Below are positions 1 to 7,300 of a DNA stretch of 8,216 bases, piece by piece (position 1 is the stretch's first letter; each line of letters begins with the position of its first letter). The notes under the pieces are model-generated. The model made no database searches. It saw only the letters and a program-made list of their open reading frames with translations, and was not told the origin of the DNA. The position numbers were made by a program, and so were the translations under genes. The stretch comes from an uncultured Bacteroidaceae bacterium (GTDB lineage: Bacteria > Bacteroidota > Bacteroidia > Bacteroidales > Bacteroidaceae): NCBI GenBank assembly GCA_904502185.1, contig CAJGDX010000091.1:1-8216 (forward strand), written 5' to 3'.

Positions 1-1188
1 GGTTACCTGCAAATATTCGAGCTTGATACCCTTGTTAGTGCTGCGGTCAGCACCTGCGAGCATCAATATATCGTCGTCGTTAATCTCTTTCTTCTTGTCG
101 GCAAGACGCAAGAACTGCTCGTAGATTTCGTTGAGCTTGTCGCCCTCAACCTCTACTCCGAGTACAGAAAGACGGTGCTTGAGAGCTGCGCGTCCGCTGC
201 GTGCTGTCAATACGATAGAGTTGTCGTCGATACCCACATCCTTGGGATTCATAATCTCGTATGTGCTGACATCTTTCAACACACCATCCTGATGAATACC
301 CGATGAGTGCGCAAACGCGTTGCGTCCCACGATAGCCTTGTTGGGCTGCACAGGCATATTCATCAAGCTTGAAATCATGCGGCTTGTGGGATAAATCTTC
401 TGTGTATTGATGTTTGTTTCGATATTGAGTGTAGGATGGCATTTGGTAATCATCACAATCTCCTCGAGTGATGTGTTACCTGCACGCTCGCCGATACCGT
501 TGATTGTAACCTCGACCTGACGCGCACCATTGATTACACCCGAAAGAGTGTTGGCTGTAGCCATACCCAGGTCGTTGTGACAGTGTGTAGAGATGATGGC
601 CTTGTCGATGCAGTCGACATGCTCCATCAGGTACTTGATTTTTGCACCATACTCGTGGGGCAGACAATAGCCTGTGGTGTCGGGGATGTTTACAACTGTG
701 GCTCCGGCCTTGATTACAGCCTCAACCACACGTGCGAGATACTCGTTGTCGGTACGGCCTGCATCCTCGGCGTAGAACTCAACATCCTCAACATATTTTT
801 TAGCATACTTCACAGCACGAACGGCTGTCTCGATGATTTTCTCACGAGTTGAACGGAATTTATACTGTATGTGTGAGTCTGAAGTACCTACACCTGTGTG
901 GATACGTTTGCGTTTTGCAAATTTAAGAGCCTCTGCTGCACAATCGATATCTTTCTCAACGGCACGGGTAAGTGCGCAGATTGTAGGCCATGTAACTGCC
1001 TTTGAAATTTCAATTACAGAGTTGAAGTCACCGGGGCTGGAGATAGGGAATCCTGCCTCAATAACATCCACGCCGAGCATTTCCAACTGCTTGGCCACCT
1101 GTATTTTCTCCACTGTATTCAACTGGCATCCTGGCACCTGCTCGCCATCGCGGAGCGTGGTGTCGAAAATGTAAAGTCTGTTATCCAT
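1..1188 (-). CDS. leuA: 2-isopropylmalate synthase, N-terminal 396 residues (3' end outside window)
   Basis: Condenses acetyl-CoA with 2-oxoisovalerate to give 2-isopropylmalate, the committed step of leucine synthesis, in the cytoplasm. The reading frame is open from the ATG at 1188-1186 to the window edge and begins MDNRLYIFDTTLRDGEQ. Both family signatures are visible: LRDGEQ followed ten residues later by Lys (residues 12-28), and STHCHNDLGMA (about 200-210). The expected metal ligands fall at Asp14, His202, His204 and Asn238 (in GERAGN), the numbering known from the E. coli enzyme. The TIM barrel is complete and is followed by the linker motifs GRNAFAHSSGIHQDG and LTARSGRAALKHR. The family is usually about 500 residues, so roughly 100 residues, most of the leucine-sensing C-terminal domain, lie beyond base 1. 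Homocitrate and citramalate synthases are related alternatives, but the overall sequence reads as Bacteroides-type LeuA. Upstream are its own promoter and a hairpin leader; no Shine-Dalgarno site is seen, as is usual in Bacteroidota. Confidence 0.96.
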   Translation of the reverse strand, partial: MDNRLYIFDTTLRDGEQVPGCQLNTVEKIQVAKQLEMLGVDVIEAGFPISSPGDFNSVIEISKAVTWPTICALTRAVEKDIDCAAEALKFAKRKRIHTGVGTSDSHIQYKFRSTREKIIETAVRAVKYAKKYVEDVEFYAEDAGRTDNEYLARVVEAVIKAGATVVNIPDTTGYCLPHEYGAKIKYLMEHVDCIDKAIISTHCHNDLGMATANTLSGVINGARQVEVTINGIGERAGNTSLEEIVMITKCHPTLNIETNINTQKIYPTSRMISSLMNMPVQPNKAIVGRNAFAHSSGIHQDGVLKDVSTYEIMNPKDVGIDDNSIVLTARSGRAALKHRLSVLGVEVEGDKLNEIYEQFLRLADKKKEINDDDILMLAGADRSTNKGIKLEYLQVT

Positions 1189-1235
1189 AGTCTTATAGTT
1201 TTTTGTTTTTATTACTCGATTATATTCAGGTTTGA

Positions 1236-1254
1236 GCGGTGGTTTTTGCACCGC
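1236..1254 (-). promoter_or_regulatory. Hairpin in the leuA 5' leader
   Basis: On the minus strand GCGGTG pairs with CACCGC across the 7-base loop CAAAAAC, a perfect 6-bp G+C-rich stem inside otherwise A+T-rich leader DNA. It would sit about 10-30 nt into the leuA transcript if the predicted promoter is right, and about 50 nt before the start codon. No U-run follows it, so it is not a terminator by itself. No ATG-initiated leader peptide is visible between it and leuA. It may protect the 5' end of the mRNA or take part in regulation; this is inference. Confidence 0.45.
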
Positions 1255-1269
1255 CAGCCTAAAATTTTA

Positions 1270-1301
1270 CAAATATAGCACTTTCTTTCCAATCTCTAAA
1301 C
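1270..1301 (-). promoter_or_regulatory. Predicted leuA promoter (Bacteroidota type)
   Basis: On the minus strand, TATATTTG at 1277-1270 matches the Bacteroidota -7 consensus TAnnTTTG exactly. A GTTTA element at 1301-1297 lies 19 bases further upstream and resembles the -33 TTTG element. Transcription would start near base 1264, leaving a leader of about 75 nt before the leuA ATG. The spacing and both elements fit the known primary sigma factor pattern; no experiment backs it here. Confidence 0.6.
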
Positions 1302-1484
1302 ATTCTTTTGTTATAAATATAAAAAAATGCGCGTGCGAACATTTTTAAGGGCATTAGTAAGAAAAATTTCACAAAGCCAAGGCAAACTTTATTTTTTTGA
1401 GTGCCCGAAGTTTGGCGGCGCTCGTTGGAAATAAAAAATAAATTTTTATTCACTCGCTAGCACAAACTTTCGCTCGTTTGTTGC

Positions 1485-1492
1485 TATCTTTG
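1485..1492 (+). promoter_or_regulatory. Second perfect -7 element (duplicate promoter)
   Basis: TATCTTTG occurs again in the upstream copy of the 25-bp repeat. Nothing like TTTG is seen at the expected -33 distance (around 1460-1466, where the sequence is AGCACAA), so this copy may be weak or inactive. If used, transcription would start near 1497 and the GTG at 1515 would become an available start for a longer malQ product. Confidence 0.35.
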
Positions 1493-1534
1493 GATAAAAT
1501 AGACTACACTCGCTGTGAAAAAATCAAAGCAAGC

Positions 1535-1567
1535 TTTATTTTTTTCGCTCGTTTGTTGCTATCTTTG
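1535..1567 (+). promoter_or_regulatory. Predicted malQ promoter
   Basis: TATCTTTG at 1560-1567 is a perfect match to the Bacteroidota -7 element TAnnTTTG. TTTA at 1535-1538 is a possible -33 element, 21 bases upstream. Transcription would begin near 1572, giving a leader of about 57 nt to the preferred ATG at 1629 or about 15 nt to the ATG at 1587. The site lies inside the longest possible malQ frame, which argues against the GTG at 1515 as the main start. Confidence 0.6.
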
Positions 1568-1628
1568 CAAAAAGGGGAAGGTAATTATGTGCATGAATAC
1601 CACCCGACATAACACAAAATTCCACAGA

Positions 1629-4172
1629 ATGAAAAAAATAGAATTCCTGGTAGATTTTCATACGGATGAAAATGTTACCCTACAATTGAAATACAACTTT
1701 TTTACCGCCAACGGCGAGAGCAACAAAAGTTGCCTGCAACTCGAAGAGGTCTCACGCGACCTCTGGGGTGGCTGCCTGACATTCGAAGACAATGTAACAA
1801 AACTGTCGTATGGCTACGAACTGGATTGCAACGGCGAAACCATCCGCACCGAATGGAGCGGGATGCCTCACTGCATAAATCTCACAATAGATTCATCGCT
1901 TTGGAAGCTGCACGACAAATGGCTTGACTCACCTTTCTGCAACTATTTACAGAGCGGATTGTTCAATAAATTTTACCAATCGAAGAGAAGTGCAAAGGGG
2001 TACGAAAACATAGAGGTAAGCGATGAATTTCGCGATTCGCTGATTTTCGACGTCCCTGCATGCGGACTGGCGGAAAACGAGACACTTGCACTCGTTGGCG
2101 ACGATGACACTCTGGGAGCATGGGCACCGCAGCGCGCCATACGCATGAAGTACACTGCGCCCAACCGTTGGCAGTGCATCGTCAACACATCGTCACTGCA
2201 AGGAAAGATATTGAGTTACAAATTCATAGCCCTGAACAGCGAAACAGGAGAAGCTCGCTGGGAAGAGGGCGGCAACCGCACACTGTACATAACAATAGAG
2301 TCGCCCACAGTGCGACGAATCACATTCGAAGGCATTGACTTCGGAGCGCCCAGACTGCGCATTGCCGGCACAGTGATGCCGCTATTCTCGCTACGTTCGG
2401 AGAGCAGTTGGGGAATAGGCGACTTTGGCGACCTGAAACGCTTTGTAGAGTGGCTTGCAGCCACCGGACAGCGAGTACTGCAATTGCTTCCCGTCAACGA
2501 CACAACCATCTACGGCGGTGCAGGCGATTCCTACCCTTATAATTGCGTATCGGTCTTCGCCCTGCACCCACAATATATTGACATTTCAGCACTTCCGCAA
2601 TTAAAAGACGGAAGAGTGCGCGCAGGGTTCACACGCCGTGCCAAACGTTTGAACGAAGGTAAAAGTTTCGACTACACAGCAGTCAACGAACTAAAGGAGA
2701 GCTACCTTCGCAAGCTGTTCGAAGAGAGTTCGGAGACACTCCTTTCCGACGAATCATACAAGAGCTTCACAAAGGAGCAGCGCGACTGGCTGACCCCCTA
2801 TTGTGCCTACCGTTTTTTGTCAAAGAAAATTTGTGCCGGCCCGGGCAACTGGGGCGACTACGCTTCATACAACGACAGCACCGTAAAGAGACTCACCGAG
2901 CAGTACCCCGAAGCCGAACGCGAAATGCAGTACCACTCATACGTACAGTTCATACTCTACTCGCAGCTGAAGGAGGCACACGAATATGCACTTTCGCTCG
3001 GTGTTGCGCTGAAAGGCGACATTCCCATCGGAGTAGCACCCGACGGAGTAGACGTATGGTGCAACAGAGAACTGTTCAACTGCAACGGTTCGGCAGGAGC
3101 GCCACCCGATGCATTCTCGGCTGACGGACAGAACTGGGGCTTCCCCACATATAACTGGGAGGTGATGGCACGCGACGACTACTCGTGGTGGCGCCGACGC
3201 CTGAAATATATGGCAAAATTCTTCGATTCCTATCGCATTGACCACATACTCGGGTTCTTCCGTATATGGGAGATACCCTCATACGTGTCGAGCGGACTTT
3301 CGGGACACTTCAGACCCAGCATGCCTCTCAGCATCGAAGAGATTGAAAAGGCAGGATTCCACTTTGACGTAAAACACCACTCGTGTACCTCGCTCGCCGA
3401 CCTGCCCACCGACCGACCTGCCGACCTCCTGTTCCTGCCCGACGAGACACGAAAAGGCTACTACCATCCGCGAATAATGGCATCTGAGACAAAGCGTTAC
3501 CGCGCGCTCGACGAACGCAGCAAGCATGCTTTCGACCGCATATACGAAGATTTCTTCTACCACCGTCACACCTATTTCTGGTTCGGCGAAGCGATGAAGA
3601 AGCTATCTTCACTACTCAGCGCAACCTCGATGACTGCCTGTGGCGAAGACCTGGGAATGATACCCGAGTGTGTACCCTGGGCTATGAAGAACCTACAGGT
3701 GCTGTCGCTCGAAATACAGCGCATGCCCAAAGAATATGGGGTAAGATTTGCCGACACAGCCTCGTACCCCTACCTTTCGGTGGCAACACCATCGACACAC
3801 GACATGAGTACCCTGCGTGAGTGGTGGACCGAGTCGCCCGAAGAGACACAGCACTTCTACAACCACACATTGGGACGCGGAGGCAAGGCACCGGCAGACA
3901 TGAACGGCGACATTGCCAAACAGATATTGAAGCAGCACCTCGATTCGCCCTCTATGTTGGCAATGATAGCATGGCAGGACTGGATGGCGATGGACGAGCG
4001 CCTGCGTTTCCTGAACCCATACGAAGAGCGCATCAACATCCCTGCAAACAGAGGACATGTGTGGAACTACAGAATGCACATGACAATAGAGCAGTTGCAA
4101 AAAGAGAAATCTTTCAACAAAACAGTTTTGCAGATGCTCACCGACTCGGGACGAATACTCTCGGCAAAATAG
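1629..4172 (+). CDS. malQ: 4-alpha-glucanotransferase (GH77) with N-terminal CBM20 module
   Basis: Amylomaltase: transfers alpha-1,4-glucan segments between maltodextrins and releases glucose; no signal peptide is visible, so it should act in the cytoplasm on imported malto-oligosaccharides. In numbering from the 1629 ATG (847 residues), residues 1-100 look like a degenerate first starch-binding module. Residues about 138-226 form a CBM20 with the typical LGAW and RWEEGGNR tryptophans. GH77 runs from about 243 to the end. Predicted catalytic residues are Asp538 (nucleophile, in YRIDHILGFF), Glu673 (acid/base, in CGEDLGMIPE) and Asp725 (in STHDMSTLREWW). Two starch modules before GH77 are the layout of plant DPE2 and of Bacteroides MalQ proteins. 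Start choice: the frame is open from a GTG at 1515, but a promoter lies at 1560-1567. ATGs at 1587 (preceded by GGGGAAGG), 1593 and 1629 are possible; MKKIEF at 1629 fits the module boundary best. Confidence 0.94.
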   Translation: MKKIEFLVDFHTDENVTLQLKYNFFTANGESNKSCLQLEEVSRDLWGGCLTFEDNVTKLSYGYELDCNGETIRTEWSGMPHCINLTIDSSLWKLHDKWLDSPFCNYLQSGLFNKFYQSKRSAKGYENIEVSDEFRDSLIFDVPACGLAENETLALVGDDDTLGAWAPQRAIRMKYTAPNRWQCIVNTSSLQGKILSYKFIALNSETGEARWEEGGNRTLYITIESPTVRRITFEGIDFGAPRLRIAGTVMPLFSLRSESSWGIGDFGDLKRFVEWLAATGQRVLQLLPVNDTTIYGGAGDSYPYNCVSVFALHPQYIDISALPQLKDGRVRAGFTRRAKRLNEGKSFDYTAVNELKESYLRKLFEESSETLLSDESYKSFTKEQRDWLTPYCAYRFLSKKICAGPGNWGDYASYNDSTVKRLTEQYPEAEREMQYHSYVQFILYSQLKEAHEYALSLGVALKGDIPIGVAPDGVDVWCNRELFNCNGSAGAPPDAFSADGQNWGFPTYNWEVMARDDYSWWRRRLKYMAKFFDSYRIDHILGFFRIWEIPSYVSSGLSGHFRPSMPLSIEEIEKAGFHFDVKHHSCTSLADLPTDRPADLLFLPDETRKGYYHPRIMASETKRYRALDERSKHAFDRIYEDFFYHRHTYFWFGEAMKKLSSLLSATSMTACGEDLGMIPECVPWAMKNLQVLSLEIQRMPKEYGVRFADTASYPYLSVATPSTHDMSTLREWWTESPEETQHFYNHTLGRGGKAPADMNGDIAKQILKQHLDSPSMLAMIAWQDWMAMDERLRFLNPYEERINIPANRGHVWNYRMHMTIEQLQKEKSFNKTVLQMLTDSGRILSAK

Positions 4173-4235
4173 GAGCAGCGGGCTGCACACCGCAGCATCC
4201 CAATGCAATTGTTAAAAACAGAGGGGCAGCCCCAC

Positions 4236-4267
4236 ACATAAAGGGCCGACAAACATCAAGGGCCGAC
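4236..4267 (+). repeat. Short tandem repeat after malQ
   Basis: ACATAAAGGGCCGAC (4236-4250) is followed at a 17-base period by ACATCAAGGGCCGAC (4253-4267), identical at 14 of 15 positions. It lies in the 203-base gap between malQ and the next gene. The 100 bases after the malQ stop are otherwise unremarkable; a small GGGGC/GCCCC inverted repeat near 4222-4232 has no useful loop and no U-run. Confidence 0.6.
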
Positions 4268-4272
4268 CACAT

Positions 4273-4330
4273 ACAGCAAAATAACGGGTAAAAATTTGTA
4301 TAAATCATTTTTTTATCCGTTATTTGCTGT
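4273..4330. repeat. 21-bp imperfect inverted repeat upstream of the modular protein gene
   Basis: Left arm 4273-4294 and right arm 4310-4330 pair over 21 bp with one bulged A (4281) and one G-T wobble (4288/4316); the outer part is ACAGCAAA against TTTGCTGT. The loop is about 15 bases. As RNA this is a long stem-loop placed 101 bases after the malQ stop and 46 bases before the next start. It could be the malQ terminator, although its T-run lies within the right arm rather than after it. It could instead be a protein-binding palindrome; the possible -33 element of the next gene lies inside its right arm. Confidence 0.7.
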
Positions 4331-4352
4331 TTAGAAAAACAAACAATCTTTA
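4323..4352 (+). promoter_or_regulatory. Possible promoter of the modular protein gene
   Basis: TTTG at 4323-4326 and AATCTTTA at 4345-4352 are separated by 18 bases. The second element matches only the A and TTT of the TAnnTTTG -7 consensus. Transcription would start near 4357, giving a leader of about 20 nt. No better pair is seen in the gap, and no Shine-Dalgarno site precedes the ATG. This is a weak prediction. Confidence 0.3.
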
Positions 4353-4375
4353 AATAACTAATTAAATAACACTTT

Positions 4376-7300
4376 ATGAAAAAGTTTTTATCTCTTTTGA
4401 TGGGGCTCACATTCTCTGCAGCCCTCATGGCCGGAGATATTTTCCCCATCACGCTCACAACAGCGGATGGTCTTCCCGGTCGCTTCACAGGTGATAGCAA
4501 CGAGTATTCTACCCGTTACTTTGAGTTCGACGAGCCCGTCAGCTCATTCCGTTTCACAGTAATCACCACAAACACCACCGACACTCTGTCAGAGTACAGC
4601 TACGATGGTCTCAGTGCAGGTTACGGCCCCGGATTCCCCTTCTTCACAATGTCTGAGTTCCGTATTTACGACGCAGACGACAACATGGTTGAATTGTCAG
4701 AGTCCATGCTCTCTTCAAACGCCATAGCAACAAACGACGGTGGCGGTCTTGCAGCACTCATCGACGGTTCTACCGGTACATTCTACCACGGTACATACTC
4801 ATGGGGTACACTTCCTCAGGCTTACCACTACATTGAGGTACAACTTCCCCAGCCTATGTCAAAGTTCAAACTGAGATGGTTCTCACGTTCAAACAGAAAG
4901 AACATGCCCACAACAGTAGGTATCACAGCCGGTGGAACAGAGTACCTCCCCTACCCCGAATATGGTTTTGAGCTTGGCGATAAGGTAACAACACTTGAGC
5001 AGTTGGCAGAGGGTGGTGTATTCGTACTCAAAGGCAGCTACTACACATACCAGTATCCCGATGAAAACTTCTCACGCGAAGAGGAGTACCGTGGCGATGC
5101 ATACTACCACTCTCCTTATGGTGCAGCCATCACTCCCTCGGCAGCAGACCTCATCACATTCGTTCCCACAGGCGAGGAGAACACATATTACATCCACTGG
5201 CCCATCAACGGTCACTATGTATACAACCCCAAAGACCGCGTAAGCGAATCGGAATATGCTGAATGGGTTAACAGTTCATTCAAGGCAGGTAAGTACACAT
5301 TCTCTGAGTGTGACTCTGTTCCCGGTTCATTCATCATCAAGTGCGACAACCTCTTCCTCGGTCAGAGACGCTTCATCAGAATGGCAATCATACACCCCGA
5401 CTCATTCGAGGATGATGCAGAATACACATACCACTACGCATGGAACGTTTACAAAGCAAAGGTTTCCAACGTTAAGGGTACAGTCATCGAGAGCGGACTT
5501 GAGAAAGTCATCAACGTAGCCGACTCACTTCTCACACTTCAGGGCTTGCTCGAGGATGAGGACGAAGGCGAATACGAGGCACTTCAGACAGCAGTTGCAG
5601 AGGGTCGCGCACTTATCGCAGGCACAGAGCTTGCAGCTGATGCAGCGGTTAAAAAGACCAACGAGATTGACCTTCTCACAGCTCAGTACCGCAAACAGTA
5701 CCTCTATGTGCTTATCGACTCTATCGAATACATCCTCAACGACGCCGACCTCAACTTCACAGACGGTAACGGTGGCTGGAACGTAGGTTCATACCCCGAC
5801 ACATACCAGATTAAGTTGACAACACTTGCTGACGAGGCAAACATCGCCATCGACAACATCACAGCACTGGTTGACATCTCAGTGATGATTGACGAACTTT
5901 CAGAAGGACTTGCAAACCTCTACGCTTCACGCGTTGAAAAGGTATACTCTCTGCCCATGCGCTTCAACGAGAAAGATGGTCTTCCCGGTGTACGCGAGAA
6001 TGGCAATGTAAACAACAGCTACATTTGGGATACTCCCCTTCTCTATTTGAACGAGCCCACAGACGTAATTCGTATCACAGTTACCAAGGAGAGCAGCAAC
6101 GCTATCTTCAGCGGCAGCGGTACAGCATTCTACTGCCTCGGCGAGCTTGAATTCTACGACGCAGCAGGCGACCTCATCCCCATCAGAGAGGACATGATTG
6201 AGGTTAACTCACTCAACGCAACAGACGGTGGCGGTATTGCAGCCCTCGTTGACGGCAACCACTCAACATGGTACCACGCAGCATACGGTGCAGACCAGGA
6301 CATCGTTCCCGGTGTAGGAGAATATGCATACATTCAGGTAACATTCGACGAGCCTCTTTCTGTATTCCGTTACCGCATGGTAAGCCGCGCAAACAATACA
6401 TATAACCGCGCACCCGTAGACTTTGGTATCACCAACGGTTCAACATACGACCCCGACGATGTACCCATCCAGGATCCCTACAACCTCAAAGTTATTGAAA
6501 AGGTAACAGATGTTTCACAGATTGTTGATGGTGGTCACTACATCCTCTATGGTAACTTGGGTAAATTCGACGCTGACGGCGAAGAAGTTGTTGGTGAAGG
6601 TTCAGGTTACTACGAAGGCATCAAGCTCTACAACAGCAAGAAAGCTCACAGCGCATGTCTCTTCACATTCGAGTCAGCCGGCGACGGTAAGTTCTACCTC
6701 CACAGTTTGTCTAAGGACTACTATATAGAACAGCCCATAGGATGGAATAACGTAAACGCTACTTACTTCAAGAAGAACGCAGCAGCTATCACCATCAAGG
6801 AGCACACAACACACGCAGACATGTTCAACATGTACAGCGTAGGCGTAGTTGAAGACGAAAACTCAGACCTCTACGGCGAGGAGGCAAACTTCCTCATCCA
6901 AGACTGGGGCGAGTCAATGGGTGCATGTCCTATTGCAGACCTCGAGAACGACCTCTTCGAATTTGACGGACAGAGCGAATGGGAAATCTACAAGGTAACT
7001 GTCGACAATTTCGGCATCATGTGGTTGCAGAGCGTACTTAACGCAGTTAAGGAGTCTGGCTTCACATCAGACATCTTCGGTATCAACCCCGGTCAGTACA
7101 ACGGTGCAGGTGTAAATGAGTTCAAGAGCGCACTCGTAGCAGCTCAGGCACTCGAGGACACCAAGGATGCAGCAGCAGCGAAAGCAGCAGCCGACGCTTT
7201 GCAGAGCAACATGGAAGCACTCTCAACAGCAACAGTTAACCCCATCAAGGTTGGTGCAGAATACTACATTGTCAGCACATACGACATGTTCTACCAGTTG

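Larger units (their letters stand above)
1371..1567 (+). repeat. Three related promoter-proximal repeat units
   Basis: Bases 1468-1492 and 1543-1567 are identical over 25 bases; the core reads CGCTCGTTTGTTGCTATC and is followed by TTTG. An older, weaker relative precedes them: CTTTATTTTTTT at 1387-1398 recurs exactly at 1534-1545, and CGCTCGTT at 1419-1426 matches the core of the other two. CACTCGCT also occurs at 1451-1458 and 1507-1514, so the units appear to be diverged tandem copies with a period near 75 bases. The 10-base core CGCTCGTTTG also occurs on the minus strand at 8175-8184 near the other end of the window. Confidence 0.75.
1189..1628. other. Divergent intergenic region between leuA and malQ
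   Basis: This 440-base, A+T-rich stretch separates the two divergent genes. The leuA-proximal part holds the leuA leader and promoter. The malQ-proximal part, from about 1371, holds three related repeat units, two of which contain a perfect -7 promoter element. A 64-codon minus-strand frame at 1259-1453 is open, but it spans the leuA promoter and its codon use and composition (many Phe, Lys, Asn) are those of random A+T-rich DNA, so I do not call it a gene. Confidence 0.6.

Noticed and set aside
577..1174. Two plus-strand frames opposite leuA
   Set aside because: They are antisense shadows of a highly conserved enzyme sequence.
1259..1453. 64-codon minus-strand frame between leuA and malQ
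   Set aside because: It spans the predicted leuA promoter, its composition is that of A+T-rich random DNA, and it matches no family I recognise.
1189..1628. Possible CRISPR or T-box/riboswitch in the leuA-malQ gap
   Set aside because: The repeats are too few and unevenly spaced for CRISPR. There is no T-box-like conserved sequence and no terminator hairpin before leuA.
3693..4208. 171-codon minus-strand frame inside malQ
   Set aside because: It lies opposite the conserved GH77 catalytic region; its Cys/Val/His-rich product looks like an antisense shadow.
4222..4232. GGGGC/GCCCC inverted repeat considered as the malQ terminator
   Set aside because: The arms leave a loop of only one to three bases and no U-run follows.
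3821..4291. 156-codon plus-strand frame overlapping the end of malQ and the gap after it
   Set aside because: It is a shifted frame of malQ for most of its length and has no recognisable domain; the part past the malQ stop is only about 40 residues.
4995..5786. Series of Ser/Thr/Gln-rich shifted frames inside the modular protein gene
   Set aside because: They result from the strong ACA, TCA and CAG content of the real frame; none has an independent start context or a domain.
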